Shown here: piece by piece, positions 1 to 9,581 of the stretch
Numbering within the stretch: the first letter of the stretch is position 1
Layout of the letters: the number at the start of each line of letters is the position of its first letter
Assembly: GCA_938002605.1 (NCBI GenBank)
Contig: CALLAF010000017.1
Location: 1 to 64,000 of the forward strand
DNA: 64,000 nucleotides
Source: an uncultured Paracoccaceae bacterium
GTDB lineage: Bacteria; Pseudomonadota; Alphaproteobacteria; Rhodobacterales; Rhodobacteraceae
Direction of reading: 5' to 3'
Notes under the pieces: generated by a model
The model's input: the letters and a program-made list of their open reading frames with translations, nothing else
Told to the model about the DNA's origin: nothing
Databases searched by the model: none
Translations under genes and position numbers: made by a program

Positions 1-7
1 TGTGGGG

Positions 8-115
8 CGACACATAGTTTTACCTTTTCAAGCACTCTTACCGTTGAATTATTTTGATAAATTTTTGGCACGCCGCACCCAATTTACCTTTTACGACACA
101 TAGTTTTACCATTGG
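8..115 (+). repeat. Left-end transposase-binding repeats
   Basis: Three related sites read inward on the plus strand: 8-24 (CGACACATAGTTTTACC), a degenerate copy around 76-93, and 94-115, which repeats the first 17 bases exactly and continues with ATTGG. The same motif appears inverted at the other end of the element. Such clusters of about 20-bp sites are the usual layout of TnsB-binding sites in Tn7-like ends. Bases 1-7 and 116-253 show no gene; the toxin gene stops at 254. Confidence 0.75.
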
Positions 116-253
116 CTTACAAGTTACTATTGTACTGCGAAAGCAGCGGTAGTCCCGAAGTTATTCAATTGCGGTGCAGCGTGGCGCCGTTTTTGTCTCG
201 ATTGCTTAAAAAACAGCCGAGACAAAACTATGGCGATGCGAGGCGCACGACTA

Positions 254-3200
254 TCACGCAAAGATGAAGTCGCTTTGTTCAATCTGGCCTGCTGTCCCGA
301 GCAAGGTGATCAGGTCACCGGTCCCATAATCAACTTCAGTTGCACCTGATCCATCCGTGGTGATCGTGATATCCGCAAAGACAAGACCAGTAGCGCTCAA
401 GTCAATCGTATCGATCCCGTCTTCATAGTCGGTTACAACGTCGTGCCCATCGCCGGAAGCAAAGACAAATGTATCCGCGCCTAGATCACCGACAAGCACA
501 TCGCTTCCAGTCCCGCCTGTGAGCGTGTCAGAACCACCCGCGCCCTTAAGGTAGTTGTTCCCGACATCTCCTGTAAGAGTATTGTCGACCCCGTCAGTGC
601 CGACCTGGAACTCAGTGAGTGCAACCCCTTCAGAAAAGATGATCTGATCGATCGTATAGTCATAATCTGCATCGAAGTGGTTATCGATGGTGACTGTCTC
701 TCCGTCAGATGCTGTGATGACAAGGTCATTTGCGACTTGAGTGATGGAGACATCCGTGCTGCTTTGATCCGTGAATGTCAGCGTATCCGTGCCGCTATTA
801 CTGCCACCATCAAAGTCATTGATGGTATAGGATCCATCGCCCGACGTGTGGACGTAGTTTTCTCCCAAAGACGTGCCAGAGACGACCGCATAGCCCGCAG
901 CCTTCTGATCTGCAACAGACCTGTCGCGCACGGCTTGCCACTCCATCGTGACGCCATCAGCGAAGCTAATCTGCTCGATATGATAGTCTTGATCCGTGTC
1001 AAAGTAGTTATCAATGGTGATCGTTTCGCCGCCGTCCGTGGTGATGACAAGATCGTAATCGCTCTGGATCATAGAGACATTAGTGCTGTTTAGGTCGGTA
1101 AATGTTAGCGTATCCGTGCCGCTATTGCTATTGGGATCAAAGTCATTGATCGTGTACGATCCATCACCTTCGGCATGGACATAGTTTTCGGCAAGCTCAG
1201 ACCCCGTCACGACAACAGCCCCTGCGGCTTTCTGATCTGCGACCGACCTATCGCGGACTCCCTGCCAATCCAACGATACGCTGTCGGCGAAGCTCAGTGT
1301 TTCAACGACGTTTCGACCGTTACTGTAGAAATAGTGTTCGATTGTAACGACATCGCCACCAGCCGTGGTTGCAACCAAATCGTAGTCAATTTGGTTGAAC
1401 GTGACCTCTGTGCTGTTGAGGTCGGTAAATGTCAGCGTATCGGTGCCGCTGTTGTTGCCATCATCGTAGTCGGTGATCGTGTACGATCCATCGCCTTCGG
1501 CATGGACATAGTTCTCGGCAAGTTCAGTGCCTGAGATAATACCATTTCCAGCGGATAGCTGGTTCGCAACGGCTGCATCTCGTGCGTTTTGGGTATCAAT
1601 CACTGACTGATCTACGATACCTTGGAAATCTAAAATTTCTCCATCTGCAAATTCTAAGAATTCGACAGCACGATTCATTCCGAACGTTGAGCTTGAAGTC
1701 CAGAAAAAATCAATAAGTGTAATTGTTTCAAGCGTACTCAGGGTAACAACCAAATCACGGCCATTCTCATTGAGCAACGCAACATCTGAGCTGTTCTGAT
1801 CAGTCAAAATTAGCCTATCAGTACTGCTCCAAAAATATACAGGGGTGTATTCAGTGATCGTATACGAGCCATCACCGCTCGTGTGATAGTAATTCTCATT
1901 TTGTGCGGAACCCACTACAGCACCCGTTGCCTTTTGCTCCGCAACGGTCCGGTCTCGGATTTCTTGCGCATTCATAATAACGCCATCCGCGAATTCGATG
2001 AGTTCGACGTTGTTTTCTTGATCCCACCCAAAGTGACCTTGGATTGTGACTTGTTCGCCAGTATTCAGCACTAAAATCAGTTCCGAGTTCGCACCACGGG
2101 TAAAGCTCACATCCGTTGACTGATGGTCTGTAAAGGTCAGTTGATCTGTGTCGCTCCAGATGTATTCAGACTCGATGATCGTATCGTTTCCGTCGCCTTC
2201 GCGATAGATGTAAAGGTCATCTCCGGAACCGCCTGAAAGTGTGTCATCGCCGAGGCCGCCGAGGAACGTTGTGTCCTCACCCCAGCCCGACAGCATATCA
2301 TCGCCGTCATGGCCCAACATGATGCTGTCTTCTATTGACGCCAGAGTATCGTCGGCCACACCACCTTCATCTCCGAATGTTACATCAAAGATCGTTTCAA
2401 TCAGGCTGCGGTCAATGTCTGTAAAGGAGGCCGCAATTAGGGCTGGAATACCCGTCAAATCTTCTTGGAACATGGCAAGCACCTCAAGTGCCTCAGCGTC
2501 GGTGCCATACCCGTCATCTCTGTACATTGTTATAAAATCGACAACAAAGTCATTGCTTTGCCCGGCAATGTCATCGGTAAATGGATTGTAGAACAGGTGC
2601 TGCATTGGAGCTAGAGCACCCAAATCAGCATCCGCACCTTCTTCAGCCAGAATTGTTTGCACGGATTGGGTCATGAAACGCACAGCCATGTAATCGCGAA
2701 CGGTTTCATAGGCTTCAATAATCGCTGGAAGCTCAGCCGCAGTTGGGGTTGCAACGACAACGTTTTCCGGCGCAATATAGTTACCCTGCTGGCGGTAGTC
2801 TTGACCCGAAATCAGTTGCAAAAACGCGAACGAGCCAACATCCATATCGGGTGCCATATCATCATCAAGATCGACGCCAACAGTGTTCAATTGCATTGTA
2901 TAGACTTGAGGGTCAGGTGGGGCGCTACCGACGGAAACCGACGTTTCGCCAACATCTGCGGTCGTGATCGGGAAGCCCCAGAAGGAAGCTGGGTATTCTC
3001 CTCCTGCTGAACCTACATTGCCCTGCGTACCGCCTGCGCTCTCGGGGATGCCGTCAATCATATAGTACGGGGCGGTCCCATCAAGGCTGTCCAAAAATGC
3101 ATTTATTTCTTCTTGCGTTAGCGGTTGGGCCATTTCCCCACCACTACTACCAGTGTCACCGATGTCGGTATCAACATCTCCTACATTGCCCGCATCAAAG

Positions 3201-5476
3201 ATAAAGCCAATACGGGCGGGCATCGGGCCGTCATAGCTTGGTTCAGTAATCGTGATGGCACCACTACCGTTACCATCACCAGCCTCTGCACTTTGATCAG
3301 CGCTTTCGACTTCTTCGATAATTTCCTCGATACGCGTTGTCTCAAAGACAATATGAGTCACGAGATTGACGGCATCCTGACGCCAGACGAGGTCGTCAAC
3401 CCCTGCCCAAGTTGACAAGAAACTATCAAAACCATCGGTGAACTCTTCAAAGTCGCCATTGCGCGCGTCGGCAATCAATGTACGTGCTTCGGTTTGGAGT
3501 TCCGGGGTTTCGGTCATATTGACCCAAAGGTCAGAGACTTCACCAAAGCCACGCAAGTAAGGCAGCGTGAAGACACCCTCATCATACGTAAAGCTCTCAG
3601 GCAGGTTTACGTTGCTCTGCACCTGCGACATGTTGAACAACACCTCCCACGACTGCGTGGTCGATCCATCGCTAAAGGTGACATCAGCGGTCTCAATAAC
3701 AGCGTTCCCTTCAACAGTAAGGTCAACGTCGGTGGTGCTCAGGCTCAGCTCAACAATACCAGCCTCATCAAGCGTGCTAAGCTCATACTCTTGCGAAATA
3801 CCGTCACCATCGAAATCCTGCCAAAGAAGAAGATCGCCGAAATTGGCATCAAGGTTATTCACAACACCGTCGCCGTTGGTATCAAACGCCTGCAACTCTT
3901 CGTATCCAGTTTGGTCAGACGACCCGAACAGCTCCGAAATATCGTCGATGACGCCATTGCCGTCGCGATCAATCGCAAGCAGCCCATCGTCCGAAGATAC
4001 CCACCCCGTCAGTTCAGCATAACCATCCCCATCTAGGTCGAAATACGCAGAGGAATCGTCCAAAGAAACAAGCTCGATCCCGTCCCCATCAAGGTCAATC
4101 ACCAGTGGATCGCGCGGCTCTTCGATAGAAAACTCAAGATTGATAACAGCCTCAAGCCAACCAGGGTTTTCTTGTACGAATTGGCCCCAAAAAACATTCA
4201 TAGCGACGCCAGCAGCGAGTGCGGCGAGCAGTGCCGGAGCAGCCCCAGCACCTATCGCACCAGTTACTGCAAGAGCGAGCGCACTTGCCCCATAGCTCAA
4301 CAATACCGAGGCAGACGCGCCGGCCATGGTCTCTGCAGCGGCATCTACATCACCAGCTTCAAATTGTTTATAAGCCACACCGAAAGCCACAGCGAGCCCA
4401 GCGACGTCCATGGCCGCGCCCGCATAGGCGATATATTTAAATGCGTTTGGCGACTCCCGCATGAAATTTTCAATCGCGGAATTGGCTTTGTCCATGATAC
4501 CTGAAAGCTTCGCGCCAAATGCTTTGAATTCTGCCAAAGAGGCCGAATTACGCATGCTTTCAATATAGCCATCAAGACCTGAAAACATTTCCCCAATGTT
4601 CAGGCGTAAACCGGACGTATCAATCGCCAGCGCACCCGATGCAGTCAGGTGCGTGTTCATCACATCAAGACGATCAAAACTGTCCGTTAATTGGCTAACG
4701 GCCTTTTTGAGGATATCGTTAATTATCGTTGCTGAAGGGACATCAGTGGTGGAATTAAGGTCATTCGTAAGCCCCGATATATTGGCATCAAGCGCGGGAG
4801 CCGCTATTGCTGTGCCCAAATACGGATTCCGTGTGGTGAAGGTGCCATCAACAGGGTCAATTTCCAAACCAAGGTAATTTTTTACCTTTTGGGAAAAAGC
4901 AACTTCCGCTGGGTCAAAACCGTTGGGAGCAACCCCATAAGTCATTCCCTCACCAAAACTATATGTGAGCGCGTTTACAGCATTAAACGATTGATTTGTT
5001 GCTGTGCCATATACACCATCGATATACGCATCAGTTTGTGCGATAACATCTAAAGAAAGAAAATAATTACCACCGGCATCCACGCCGAAAATACTGTCCA
5101 GTGATGCGCCGGCGAGCTTAGAATCGGCGGAACTCAAAATGGTCAGAATACCATTTGTTTGCGCGCCAGAATAATCTAGTGCGCCCCTAAAGAAGGAATG
5201 CAAGCCATTGAACGCTGCGCCCTTTTGCGCATCGGAAATTGGGAGTTTGCTTATATCGTTCAAAAGGCGACCATACGCGGCAGAAAGGTCTGCGTGATAG
5301 CCTGCATGCAGCGCGCTATCCATTGCTGCCGCAGCGCTCGCTGAGGTCGGAAGCGGGATGAGATTGTAACCAGCATGAAGGTCGAATGCACCATTCGTCC
5401 AGTCAAAAATCCGCTCTGCAAACACTTCATATATTTCACGCGGCAAAATGTGGTGAATTTGAACGGTATCAACCAT
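254..5476 (-). CDS. RTX-type secreted toxin with N-terminal AHH/HNH nuclease motif
   Basis: This 1740-residue protein contains no cysteine that I can find, as is common in type I secreted RTX proteins. Residues 8-12 read HHILP, followed by NLIPLP at 38-43, H57, H61 and Y68, which matches the layout of the AHH subgroup of HNH/EndoVII nucleases used as toxin domains. A hydrophobic Ala/Gly-rich stretch follows at about 345-428. Aspartate-rich DxDGDG calcium-binding motifs lie at about 455-560, GGxGxDxL nonapeptides at about 1050-1100, five tandem units of about 110 residues of the haemolysin-type calcium-binding-related kind at about 1105-1640, and a final RTX block ends in a short hydrophobic tail (SDFIFA) typical of a type I secretion signal. 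In RTX effectors the signal is C-terminal, so a toxin domain at the N-terminus is expected. It lies downstream of the putative immunity gene. Nuclease activity is inferred. No exporter genes are nearby, so a host system would have to secrete it. Confidence 0.8.
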   Translation of the reverse strand: MVDTVQIHHILPREIYEVFAERIFDWTNGAFDLHAGYNLIPLPTSASAAAAMDSALHAGYHADLSAAYGRLLNDISKLPISDAQKGAAFNGLHSFFRGALDYSGAQTNGILTILSSADSKLAGASLDSIFGVDAGGNYFLSLDVIAQTDAYIDGVYGTATNQSFNAVNALTYSFGEGMTYGVAPNGFDPAEVAFSQKVKNYLGLEIDPVDGTFTTRNPYLGTAIAAPALDANISGLTNDLNSTTDVPSATIINDILKKAVSQLTDSFDRLDVMNTHLTASGALAIDTSGLRLNIGEMFSGLDGYIESMRNSASLAEFKAFGAKLSGIMDKANSAIENFMRESPNAFKYIAYAGAAMDVAGLAVAFGVAYKQFEAGDVDAAAETMAGASASVLLSYGASALALAVTGAIGAGAAPALLAALAAGVAMNVFWGQFVQENPGWLEAVINLEFSIEEPRDPLVIDLDGDGIELVSLDDSSAYFDLDGDGYAELTGWVSSDDGLLAIDRDGNGVIDDISELFGSSDQTGYEELQAFDTNGDGVVNNLDANFGDLLLWQDFDGDGISQEYELSTLDEAGIVELSLSTTDVDLTVEGNAVIETADVTFSDGSTTQSWEVLFNMSQVQSNVNLPESFTYDEGVFTLPYLRGFGEVSDLWVNMTETPELQTEARTLIADARNGDFEEFTDGFDSFLSTWAGVDDLVWRQDAVNLVTHIVFETTRIEEIIEEVESADQSAEAGDGNGSGAITITEPSYDGPMPARIGFIFDAGNVGDVDTDIGDTGSSGGEMAQPLTQEEINAFLDSLDGTAPYYMIDGIPESAGGTQGNVGSAGGEYPASFWGFPITTADVGETSVSVGSAPPDPQVYTMQLNTVGVDLDDDMAPDMDVGSFAFLQLISGQDYRQQGNYIAPENVVVATPTAAELPAIIEAYETVRDYMAVRFMTQSVQTILAEEGADADLGALAPMQHLFYNPFTDDIAGQSNDFVVDFITMYRDDGYGTDAEALEVLAMFQEDLTGIPALIAASFTDIDRSLIETIFDVTFGDEGGVADDTLASIEDSIMLGHDGDDMLSGWGEDTTFLGGLGDDTLSGGSGDDLYIYREGDGNDTIIESEYIWSDTDQLTFTDHQSTDVSFTRGANSELILVLNTGEQVTIQGHFGWDQENNVELIEFADGVIMNAQEIRDRTVAEQKATGAVVGSAQNENYYHTSGDGSYTITEYTPVYFWSSTDRLILTDQNSSDVALLNENGRDLVVTLSTLETITLIDFFWTSSSTFGMNRAVEFLEFADGEILDFQGIVDQSVIDTQNARDAAVANQLSAGNGIISGTELAENYVHAEGDGSYTITDYDDGNNSGTDTLTFTDLNSTEVTFNQIDYDLVATTAGGDVVTIEHYFYSNGRNVVETLSFADSVSLDWQGVRDRSVADQKAAGAVVVTGSELAENYVHAEGDGSYTINDFDPNSNSGTDTLTFTDLNSTNVSMIQSDYDLVITTDGGETITIDNYFDTDQDYHIEQISFADGVTMEWQAVRDRSVADQKAAGYAVVSGTSLGENYVHTSGDGSYTINDFDGGSNSGTDTLTFTDQSSTDVSITQVANDLVITASDGETVTIDNHFDADYDYTIDQIIFSEGVALTEFQVGTDGVDNTLTGDVGNNYLKGAGGSDTLTGGTGSDVLVGDLGADTFVFASGDGHDVVTDYEDGIDTIDLSATGLVFADITITTDGSGATEVDYGTGDLITLLGTAGQIEQSDFIFA

Positions 5477-5524
5477 TTGATTAATCCATAAATTTTAGAA
5501 AAATAATTTGATGTCGTTTAGACG

Positions 5525-6226
5525 CTAAAGATTGACGTCGCTCGCGACGGCTTTCCATGATGTGAAAAATGGCGCACCTGCGGTCTCAAAGGCATCATGC
5601 AATGCGTCTGACATGGCGTATTCTATTTCAGGTTTGCCATATCGCTTTTCGCGCCAAAGATGGTGACCAGCGGTAACGGCTGGATCAAACGTCAATCGGT
5701 GTTGTTCCCGATTCCGCCAGCGGATTTCCATATAGTCGCGCGTACCTGGAAAAGGGTCAGACTTTATTGCGACCGTCGAGCGCTCGTCGATGATACTATC
5801 AATTGTTTGCGTAACGTTCAGGAAATAGTAGTTCCCCTCTGCAGGGGTGCCATCGCGATATTTCACGTCGATCGGCACGATCTGATGTGTGTCAGGTTCA
5901 ATGCGGTCAAGAACGTCTTTGATTGATTGGTGAATGATGATTGCGCCGCTACGGGCACACCATGTTGGCGCAAAGCATTTCAACCGGTCAGGAAGAATAC
6001 TCAGTACACAGTCTTCCGGGATTTCTTCGCGCGAAAGCGTGCGCGTTCCGCACATAAATACCTTAGAAATTTCGCTGGCGCGCTTTATCCGCACCATTTC
6101 TTCTTCGGTCGCCCGAATGCCCGGCCGACTTTGACTGCCCAGAATTCTTTGCCTCCAGCGCGTTAGGTCACTTGGCATATGGAACCGTTCGGGGTCTTCA
6201 TAGGGAATTTCGACGATGTAAGGCAT
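5525..6226 (-). CDS. Putative immunity protein, Imm11/DUF1629-like
   Basis: This 233-residue soluble protein is encoded 48 bases upstream of the RTX toxin on the same strand. The frame is open back to 6358, but the first 44 residues look non-coding, and Met45 (MPYIVEIPYEDPERF) is the likelier start although no good SD precedes it. The core at about residues 85-138 (FAPTWCARSGAIIIHQS, then DVLDRIEP and YYFLNV) resembles the Imm11/DUF1629 family of immunity proteins, which I associate with AHH-nuclease toxins. By family and position it should bind and neutralise the N-terminal nuclease of the neighbour. Immunity-before-toxin order is the reverse of the common arrangement. The family call is from motif memory, and direct inhibition is inferred. 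Confidence 0.6.
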   Translation of the reverse strand: MPYIVEIPYEDPERFHMPSDLTRWRQRILGSQSRPGIRATEEEMVRIKRASEISKVFMCGTRTLSREEIPEDCVLSILPDRLKCFAPTWCARSGAIIIHQSIKDVLDRIEPDTHQIVPIDVKYRDGTPAEGNYYFLNVTQTIDSIIDERSTVAIKSDPFPGTRDYMEIRWRNREQHRLTFDPAVTAGHHLWREKRYGKPEIEYAMSDALHDAFETAGAPFFTSWKAVASDVNL

Positions 6227-6756
6227 ATCAGGAGCTTTTGAATGAAGTAAATGACTTATAGGCGATGTAGAACAACCACCGCGTGGGTTGTCAACGGTTT
6301 TGCCGGTGGATTTGCGAGAAGGGTGATAGTGTCCGGTGCAAGGTATGGATATGCTCAAAATAATAGCTAAAAGACATTGGTCAGGTGAAGCGGCTGGATT
6401 AAACGTAGCGCTGCGGCGAATGGGGCAGATCGCTCCCTCTCGAGCGGCCTAAGGGGTGCGTATAGCTTTTGGATAGGTATCTGCGAGATTTTGCCATCCA
6501 TGACGTGCCGACGACAGAATATGGGGCTTTCATAGCTGCAATTTGCACCTCAATTGGCTTCGAAGCGTAAAGGCATCGAAATACCGCTAAATTTGGGTTG
6601 CCCTCCTAGCTTGAGGCATTGAACGCAAGAACCTACGCCACTGAAAATCGGCTTAGTAAATATTATCGGTCTCAAACTGAAACAACCGAAGGTATATCGT
6701 GACATGCCTTGGCGGTTTTTAAAACCATCAAGGCAGAAGTGCGTGAATCTTTCTGA
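6227..6756. other. 530-base stretch without a convincing gene
   Basis: This lies inside the transposon between the immunity-like gene and the 3' end of tniQ. Short open frames exist on both strands but lack an SD and any recognisable product. It presumably carries the cargo promoter and perhaps remnants of lost cargo. I see no clear terminator or repeat. Confidence 0.5.
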
Positions 6757-8613
6757 TCATGTCGGATGCATCATCGGCAACCTGATCCCCAACCCTTGCA
6801 GTTGCATTTCCAGGCTTGATCGTTTGTATATCCGGCTGAGACCGTCGGGCATTTCCATTGGCCAGACGCGGTTTCCCTCTAGGAAGCAACCAAATGGTCC
6901 GGGCTTTCGATTGAGCTGCTTCGCGAGAAGTCCCAGTGTGATGTGATCTTGCAAAAACACCTCGATGCTGCCCTTGGAGATAGCTGTTATATGTTGTCCG
7001 GATCTCGTACTGCGCATGCCAATATTTTGTAAAAGCCCCTCCTCGACGAGCCAACTTATCGTTTGGTGCTTCACGTGCAGCTTAAGCGCTGCATCGCTCC
7101 GCGTTAGGCCGGGTTGATCGGTATTGTGCAGGACAGTTCGGCTGCTGCGCAGACCAATTCTAATACGTCCAAAACCTTTGCTGTCAGCGTCTTTTGTGGC
7201 TAAGATTTTTCCGGCCAAAAGCAGTCGTATGATCACAGGCGTTTTAAGTTTCAGCCTAGAAGCCGCTTTATTCAAAGGGATGTAGGTTTCATCAGACAAC
7301 GGGGCAGTCAGACACGTTTCGAGTTGTTTCAACAGTTCACTCAGCCGATCCTGATGATAGCGCGGACCACGGCAATAACTGTCATCAATCGTTTTGATAA
7401 TACCTGCTACCTTCAATTCCAGCACAAGGCCTTTACTGACATTCAAAAACCGCGCAGCCTGCTGGCTCGTTAGTCGCTTGCCGGCACGTTCTTCAAAGGC
7501 ACGTAAATCGTTTTCAACGATTTGCCTGTGTAACTCTACGGAGCTTCCCTCGTTGAGAGGTGTGGCCAGGCCCTGTTCAACAAGATGTTTGTGCATTCTC
7601 GCACGGTTAATGCCCAAAGCCCTAAGTCCAGAAGAAACGGAATAGACCGGGCTTTTCGTGCAGGGCTTACCAAGCACTGTTCTCGTTCCGGAAACGGGAT
7701 AATTTTGCGCAATAATATCTCTGATTAAGTCACGCAAGGAATCCATATCTTTCTTGAGAGATGATCCGTGCAGCCAAACATACAACGCACCAAGATCTTT
7801 ATTGTAGCCACCCATATGAAACGATTGTTTGGTGCGTAGTGATAGCAGCGCGTCTTTCAGGCCTGCCTCGCCCTCGCACAACGCTTCAAACCCCTTTTGA
7901 GCGGATAGCCACAATTCATGCTCGCTGGCGGAACGGAGTTTGCGCTCTGCCCCGAACTGCAACACGAACCCTAAAGTCTCACAGAGCTTACATGCGACAT
8001 CCAGCGTCAGATCATCAAGAAATGGAACTTGTTCCATCCCCCTGGAGCGGTGCCACACATACTCCTCAAACCCTGTGTATTCTGTTCGACGCGTCGAGTT
8101 TTCTTGTGCTACGGTCTCAATCATTGATCGGTGTTTCTGCACCGTATGGATGAAGTCATAGTTGAGAATGGTATGCACATCCACGGGAAGGTTAATAAGT
8201 GGCGTTGCGTGATCTGCACAGGTTCTGATCGCAGAAAATTGCCAAAAGAAACGCCTGTAGACCCCATCTGAGCCAAGCCGTTCCTCATCTTCTTTAAGGC
8301 ATAGCGGGCAAAGGCGAACCCGGGTGCGCAAAACCGCGTTTCCGGATGCTGGAAATCCGGCAATAATAAACCGCTTTGCTCCCTCATTGCTAACAGCCCA
8401 CCTTCGGACACAGGCAGGATCTTCACCCGTGATTGCGGCCAGACCATCCAGAGCGAAGTCATCTCCCGCGATCAATTCCTGCCATCGAAAACCCTGATCG
8501 AGGCAGAGATCTCTGGGGCCGCCCAAACCGCAATAGCGGCTAAAGCGGCTGGCAAATGATGTCGCGGTTTCGAACTCGTTTATGTGAAATCTCAGCTTCG
8601 CAATAGGTTTCAT
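6757..8613 (-). CDS. tniQ: TniQ/TnsD-family target-site selection protein
   Basis: This 618-residue protein has the TniQ N-terminal domain with a zinc-ribbon signature: CPLC at 102-105 and C132/H135 (TCADH), as in TnsD. The long C-terminal part contains at least four helix-turn-helix-like units, at about 327-350, 381-405, 445-470 and 502-528, fitting a TnsD that reads a specific DNA site rather than the short TniQ of CRISPR-linked elements. TnsD proteins bind the attachment site and recruit TnsC. With the element sitting at a tRNA-Arg 3' end, the likely target is the tRNA gene. The start codon overlaps the tnsC stop (ATGA), so it is translationally coupled as the last gene of the tns operon. 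Confidence 0.85.
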   Translation of the reverse strand: MKPIAKLRFHINEFETATSFASRFSRYCGLGGPRDLCLDQGFRWQELIAGDDFALDGLAAITGEDPACVRRWAVSNEGAKRFIIAGFPASGNAVLRTRVRLCPLCLKEDEERLGSDGVYRRFFWQFSAIRTCADHATPLINLPVDVHTILNYDFIHTVQKHRSMIETVAQENSTRRTEYTGFEEYVWHRSRGMEQVPFLDDLTLDVACKLCETLGFVLQFGAERKLRSASEHELWLSAQKGFEALCEGEAGLKDALLSLRTKQSFHMGGYNKDLGALYVWLHGSSLKKDMDSLRDLIRDIIAQNYPVSGTRTVLGKPCTKSPVYSVSSGLRALGINRARMHKHLVEQGLATPLNEGSSVELHRQIVENDLRAFEERAGKRLTSQQAARFLNVSKGLVLELKVAGIIKTIDDSYCRGPRYHQDRLSELLKQLETCLTAPLSDETYIPLNKAASRLKLKTPVIIRLLLAGKILATKDADSKGFGRIRIGLRSSRTVLHNTDQPGLTRSDAALKLHVKHQTISWLVEEGLLQNIGMRSTRSGQHITAISKGSIEVFLQDHITLGLLAKQLNRKPGPFGCFLEGNRVWPMEMPDGLSRIYKRSSLEMQLQGLGIRLPMMHPT

Positions 8614-9581
8614 ATGTCATCGCCCTCGGGGGATAGGTCATGGATGCGAGAAGGGTCAATTGCGCGCCAATCTGCAGCTAGAAACGGATTAAGTCCTGGA
8701 GGGCAGCTGGCTTTGCGACGGTAGGCTTGTGCATAATGTCGGATAGTGACAGTACAAGCCTTGGCTCGCAGGGCCTCCTCCACCCCATCAAGCAACAAAT
8801 TAAGAATAATGCCAAATTGGTTCATCCCCGCATGTATGAGCCTTGGCAGGAAGTCTTTGAGATCTAGATCTCCATCCGCTTCAAGCCCAGCCTCAGCAAG
8901 GTAACCCTGGAAAATGATCGTGATTTCTTTTGGATGGGTCGCCCAACTGACCGCAGGCAGGATGACCACATAAAGCCTGCGCATCAATTGGACATCTGAA
9001 TTGATCAACTGTGCCAAATCTGGCGTTCCGGACAGGATCAGCCCAACGGGCCAATCCTTCTGGTTCATCAGGGTTTTAAGGGTATTAACTGCAGAATCCT
9101 GCCGCATCGCCCGAGTGGCCCCATACAAATCCTGTGCTTCATCTAAGTGAATGAAAAGTGTTTTGCGTAGTTTAAGAAAATGCCGCACCTGATCCCAAAT
9201 ATAGGCGGCAGGCCGATCTCGTTTGAGTGGATAGCCCAAAGCCGTCAACATCGTCAGCCCCACATGCTTCAACGTGGCTGGCGATGGGATTAATAACTCC
9301 ACGGTCTCTGCAATTTCATCAGATTGATCTGGTCGTTGCAAGCTAGGGTGACGTGAAAGCAAGCGCTCAACAATAGTGGATTTGCCACTCCCGGACGCGC
9401 CGATCACAGCAATCCCCTGGGCTTCTCCCCGAAGCCCAAGTTCAATTTCAGTCCTGCGTTTGGATAGCAGGCTATCAAATTTTACCTGCAGATCGGTGTA
9501 AGCCGGATAAGCAATGAAGCGAGACCGCATGCGCGCTAACAAAAGATCGGTTTCGTTACTTTCAAGGGCTGATTTAGTCAT
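8610..9581 (-). CDS. tnsC: TnsC-family AAA+ transposition regulator
   Basis: This is a 323-residue AAA+ ATPase with Walker A GASGSGKST at 61-69 and Walker B FIHLDEAQD with D147/E148, followed by sensor-type segments. TnsC proteins bridge the target-selection protein and the TnsA/TnsB transposase and confer target immunity. The frame extends upstream to 9731, but that part lies inside tnsB and encodes a low-quality sequence. I choose the ATG at 9581, which overlaps the last codons and stop of tnsB by eight bases (ATGACTAA). The tniQ start overlaps its own stop. Confidence 0.88.
   Translation of the reverse strand: MTKSALESNETDLLLARMRSRFIAYPAYTDLQVKFDSLLSKRRTEIELGLRGEAQGIAVIGASGSGKSTIVERLLSRHPSLQRPDQSDEIAETVELLIPSPATLKHVGLTMLTALGYPLKRDRPAAYIWDQVRHFLKLRKTLFIHLDEAQDLYGATRAMRQDSAVNTLKTLMNQKDWPVGLILSGTPDLAQLINSDVQLMRRLYVVILPAVSWATHPKEITIIFQGYLAEAGLEADGDLDLKDFLPRLIHAGMNQFGIILNLLLDGVEEALRAKACTVTIRHYAQAYRRKASCPPGLNPFLAADWRAIDPSRIHDLSPEGDDI

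Noticed and set aside
1-7. TGTGGGG as the exact left terminus
   Set aside because: It would fit a TG-type end, but spacing to the first repeat (7 bases) does not clearly match the right end, and the sequence left of the window is not available.
677-4036. Several plus-strand open frames of 60 to 180 codons over the toxin gene
   Set aside because: They mirror the repetitive minus-strand gene, have no SD and give no sensible protein.
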